Positions 5,708-7,220 of a stretch of DNA of 7,220 bases are shown in pieces; position 1 is the first letter of the stretch, and each line of letters begins with the position of its first letter. Below the pieces are notes generated by a model that was given only the letters and a program-made list of their open reading frames with translations, was not told the DNA's origin and searched no databases. The stretch covers positions 1 to 7,220 of the forward strand of contig SXYE01000011.1 of the NCBI GenBank assembly GCA_005789325.1, in the 5' to 3' direction. The stretch comes from Actinomycetota bacterium (GTDB taxonomy: Bacteria > Actinomycetota > Actinomycetes > S36-B12 > UBA5976). The position numbers and the translations under genes are program-made.

Positions 5708-5944
5708 ATCAAAGATCTTTTTGCAGTCTGGACAGATGGGAAATTTTCCAGGGTCTCTACCCGGAACCCAGACCTTGCCACACAATGCGATTACAGGTTT
5801 TCCAGTAACTGCACTTTCGACAATCTTTTCTTTTTCCACATAGTGTGCAAATTTCTCATGATCCCCGTCATCATTTGTTTCTAGCGTTTTTTCATCGAGC
5901 AGGGTGTCGCCCAAGGAGCCTGGGTTATCAAGAGGAGTAGTCAC
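5696..5944 (-). CDS. DUF3039 family small zinc-ribbon-like protein
   Basis: This 82-residue protein belongs to DUF3039, a small actinobacterial family of unknown function. The conserved C-terminal half has H34 (AHYV), C55 (ALCGKVWVPGRDP) and C71/C74 (CPDC), a histidine-plus-three-cysteine set that could bind one zinc or another metal; metal binding is inferred. The N-terminal 30 residues are acidic and probably disordered. There is no signal peptide or membrane segment. The start is GTG, and no ribosome binding site precedes it. CAGAAT lies six bases before the GTG, a -10-like position compatible with a leaderless transcript. It is the first gene of the operon with clpS and DUF2017 and is divergent from the ornithine carbamoyltransferase gene, with 77 bases between the starts. 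Confidence 0.85.
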   Translation of the reverse strand: MTTPLDNPGSLGDTLLDEKTLETNDDGDHEKFAHYVEKEKIVESAVTGKPVIALCGKVWVPGRDPGKFPICPDCKKIFDSLK

Positions 5945-5961
5945 AGTCTGATTCTGGCAGA

Positions 5962-5972
5962 TACCTTAGGTA
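5962..5972. repeat. 11-bp palindrome in the DUF3039/argF divergent promoter region
   Basis: TACCT and AGGTA are perfect inverted arms around a central T. The site lies a few bases upstream of the candidate -35 element of argF and 18 bases upstream of the DUF3039 start, so a protein bound there could affect both genes. It does not resemble the ArgR box consensus I know from E. coli. Confidence 0.35.
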
Positions 5973-5975
5973 GCA

Positions 5976-6004
5976 TTGAGGTTTCAGCCCCGTATTTCTA
6001 AATT
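5976..6004 (+). promoter_or_regulatory. Candidate promoter for argF
   Basis: TTGAGG (5976-5981) and TAAATT (5999-6004) match the -35 and -10 consensus at four of six positions each and are spaced by exactly 17 bases. Transcription would start near 6011, giving a very short leader of about 11 bases. The purine-rich GAAGAGAGAG before the start codon is only a moderate ribosome binding site. Confidence 0.5.
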
Positions 6005-6021
6005 CGAAGAGAGAGTCGTTC

Positions 6022-7014
6022 ATGAAACTAAAGGGAAGAGATTTCTTAAAAGAAATCGACTTTAGTGACAAAGAGTTGCTTCAAATAATTGATCGTGCCC
6101 AAAAATTAAAAAAGCAGAAAAAAAGTGGTCGTGAAAAAAAATACTTGAAAGGCAAAAATATTGCTCTTATCTTTGAAAAAACTTCCACGAGAACTCGCGC
6201 CGCTTTTGATGTTGCAGCCCATGATCAAGGAGCTTTCACTACTTTTTTTGATTCCAGTTCCTCTCAACTTGGCCATAAGGAATCCATTGCCGACACAGCT
6301 CGTGTATTGAGCAGAATGTTTGATGCCATTGAATATCGCGGCTTTGCCCAAAGCTCTGTAGAAGAATTAGCCCAACATGCATCTGTTCCTGTTTTTAATG
6401 GCCTAACTGATTCTTGGCACCCTACCCAAATGTTGGCAGATTTCATGACGATGAAAGAACACAGTAATAAAAAGTTAAAGGATATTTCTTTTGCATACTT
6501 AGGTGATGCCAGAAACAATATGGGAAATTCTTTATTAGTAACAGCAGCAATCTTTGGTATGGATGTAAGACTTGCTTGTCCTAAATCATTAAGTCCCAGC
6601 ACCCAAGTTCAAGACATTGCCCAGGAATTAGCAAGAAAATCTGGTGGCAAAATCACCATCACCGAAGATGTTGCCCAGGCAGTTAAAGGTGTTGATTATG
6701 TTCACACCGATGTGTGGGTTTCCATGGGTGAAGATGAAAGTGTTTGGACAGAAAGAATTAATCTGCTAAACCCATACCGAGTGACTAAGGATGTACTAAA
6801 TCTAACGGGCAACAGTGAAATCAAATTTATGCATTGTCTTCCTGCTTTTTATGACGACACTACCTCTATTGGAAAAAAGATAAAAGAATCTTTTGGCATA
6901 ACCGGTGTTGAGGTAACAGCAGAAGTTTTCAATTCAAAAAATTCAATTGTTTTTGATCAAGCTGAAAATAGAATGCACACTATAAAAGCATTAATGGTTG
7001 AAACTTTAAGTTAG
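6022..7014 (+). CDS. argF: Ornithine carbamoyltransferase
   Basis: This enzyme transfers the carbamoyl group of carbamoyl phosphate to ornithine, making citrulline in arginine synthesis; the reverse reaction serves arginine breakdown. The 330-residue product carries the carbamoyl-phosphate loop STRTR (55-59), HPTQ (133-136), the ornithine-side DVWVSMGE (230-237, SMG loop) and the HCLPAF motif with catalytic C272. The sequence follows the long E. coli ArgF/ArgI and catabolic ArcB type (about 334 residues), with near-identical stretches such as IALIFEK, GDARNNMGNS and FDQAENRMHTIKA. This contrasts with the roughly 305-310-residue anabolic form I would expect in Actinobacteria. It stands alone, with no other arg or arc gene in view, so anabolic versus catabolic direction cannot be decided; the symbol argF is a provisional choice over arcB. 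Confidence 0.95.
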   Translation: MKLKGRDFLKEIDFSDKELLQIIDRAQKLKKQKKSGREKKYLKGKNIALIFEKTSTRTRAAFDVAAHDQGAFTTFFDSSSSQLGHKESIADTARVLSRMFDAIEYRGFAQSSVEELAQHASVPVFNGLTDSWHPTQMLADFMTMKEHSNKKLKDISFAYLGDARNNMGNSLLVTAAIFGMDVRLACPKSLSPSTQVQDIAQELARKSGGKITITEDVAQAVKGVDYVHTDVWVSMGEDESVWTERINLLNPYRVTKDVLNLTGNSEIKFMHCLPAFYDDTTSIGKKIKESFGITGVEVTAEVFNSKNSIVFDQAENRMHTIKALMVETLS

Positions 7015-7050
7015 TTAAAATAAAAGACCCGCTAATTTCTTAGCGGGTCT
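7015..7050 (-). terminator. Intrinsic terminator between argF and the cold-shock gene
   Basis: AGACCCGCTAA (7025-7035) pairs perfectly with TTAGCGGGTCT (7040-7050) around a TTTC loop, an 11-bp stem. The T-rich tail (TTTTATTTTAA) lies on the minus-strand side (7015-7025), so the terminator is best oriented for the cold-shock gene. argF ends 10 bases before the stem on the other strand and may use the same hairpin with a weaker tail. Confidence 0.88.
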
Positions 7051-7069
7051 AATGTATGAAGTCCTTGGT

Positions 7070-7220
7070 CTAAAGTGGTCGCACGTTTGCGGCTTGTGGA
7101 CCTTTTTGGCCTTCGGTGATATCGAATTCAACTCTTTGTTCTTCGTTCAATGAACGATAACCATCAGATTGAATTGCTGAGTAATGCACGAACACGTCTG
7201 GTCCGCCTCCATCTGGAGCT
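7070..7220 (-). CDS. Cold-shock domain protein (CspA family), C-terminal part
   Basis: The last 49 residues of a cold-shock domain protein are encoded here; the 5' end is outside the window. The fragment begins in the loop after the first RNA-binding motif (APDGGGPD) and contains the second motif, VFVHYSAI, followed by the C-terminal strands VEFDITEGQKGPQAANVRPL, which is the standard ending of the family. Such small beta-barrel proteins bind single-stranded RNA and DNA and act as RNA chaperones. The gene ends at a TAG (7070-7072), with an intrinsic terminator 19 bases beyond. The member within the csp family cannot be specified without the N-terminus. Confidence 0.95.
   Translation of the reverse strand, partial: APDGGGPDVFVHYSAIQSDGYRSLNEEQRVEFDITEGQKGPQAANVRPL

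Noticed and set aside
6106..6602. Minus-strand reading frames opposite argF
   Set aside because: They are shadows of the full-length ornithine carbamoyltransferase gene; no motif or start signal supports them.
1..7220. Mobile element, CRISPR array, phage or toxin–antitoxin module
   Set aside because: There is no transposase, integrase, regularly spaced repeat or paired small-gene module; nearly all the sequence is accounted for by recognisable chromosomal genes.

Overview
The window looks like a compact, fairly AT-rich chromosome segment from an actinobacterium. The most likely source is a small-genome freshwater planktonic lineage, such as acI/Nanopelagicales or a similar rhodopsin-bearing group. 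Three things support this: the clpS–DUF2017 and murI–rph–rdgB gene sets are typical of Actinobacteria, DUF3039 is an actinobacterial family, and the rhodopsin closely resembles xanthorhodopsin/actinorhodopsin proton pumps. The lineage is inferred; no rRNA gene is present to confirm it.

Layout, left to right. The 3' end of a tRNA-Leu(UAG) gene (+) meets, 10 bases on, the 3' end of a minus-strand block. Read in its own direction, that block is murI (glutamate racemase), rph (RNase PH), rdgB (non-canonical purine NTP pyrophosphatase) and then a homospermidine synthase. A 250-bp divergent spacer with a candidate promoter and two inverted repeats separates murI from a plus-strand rhodopsin gene. 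The rhodopsin ends at a strong hairpin terminator that faces a second minus-strand operon: DUF3039, clpS (N-degron adaptor) and DUF2017. A 77-bp divergent spacer leads to a plus-strand ornithine carbamoyltransferase gene. The last feature is the 3' end of a minus-strand cold-shock protein gene, which shares a hairpin terminator with it.

How the genes fit together. murI makes D-glutamate for peptidoglycan. rph and rdgB handle tRNA 3' maturation and nucleotide-pool cleaning. clpS feeds N-degron substrates to ClpAP/ClpCP proteases. The rhodopsin is a light-driven proton pump by residue pattern (D98, T102, E109, K241), is probably green-absorbing (L106), and has the glycine (G155) that opens a carotenoid-antenna site in xanthorhodopsin. 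Ornithine carbamoyltransferase works in arginine/ornithine metabolism and homospermidine synthase in polyamine metabolism; both touch ornithine/putrescine chemistry, but they are far apart and nothing here shows a shared pathway.

No mobile element, CRISPR array, toxin–antitoxin pair or phage gene is visible, and I see no clear evidence of a wholly new system. The points most worth following are the placement and antenna-ready residues of the rhodopsin, the homospermidine synthase at the end of a housekeeping operon, the unusually long ornithine carbamoyltransferase, and several short palindromes in the divergent spacers.
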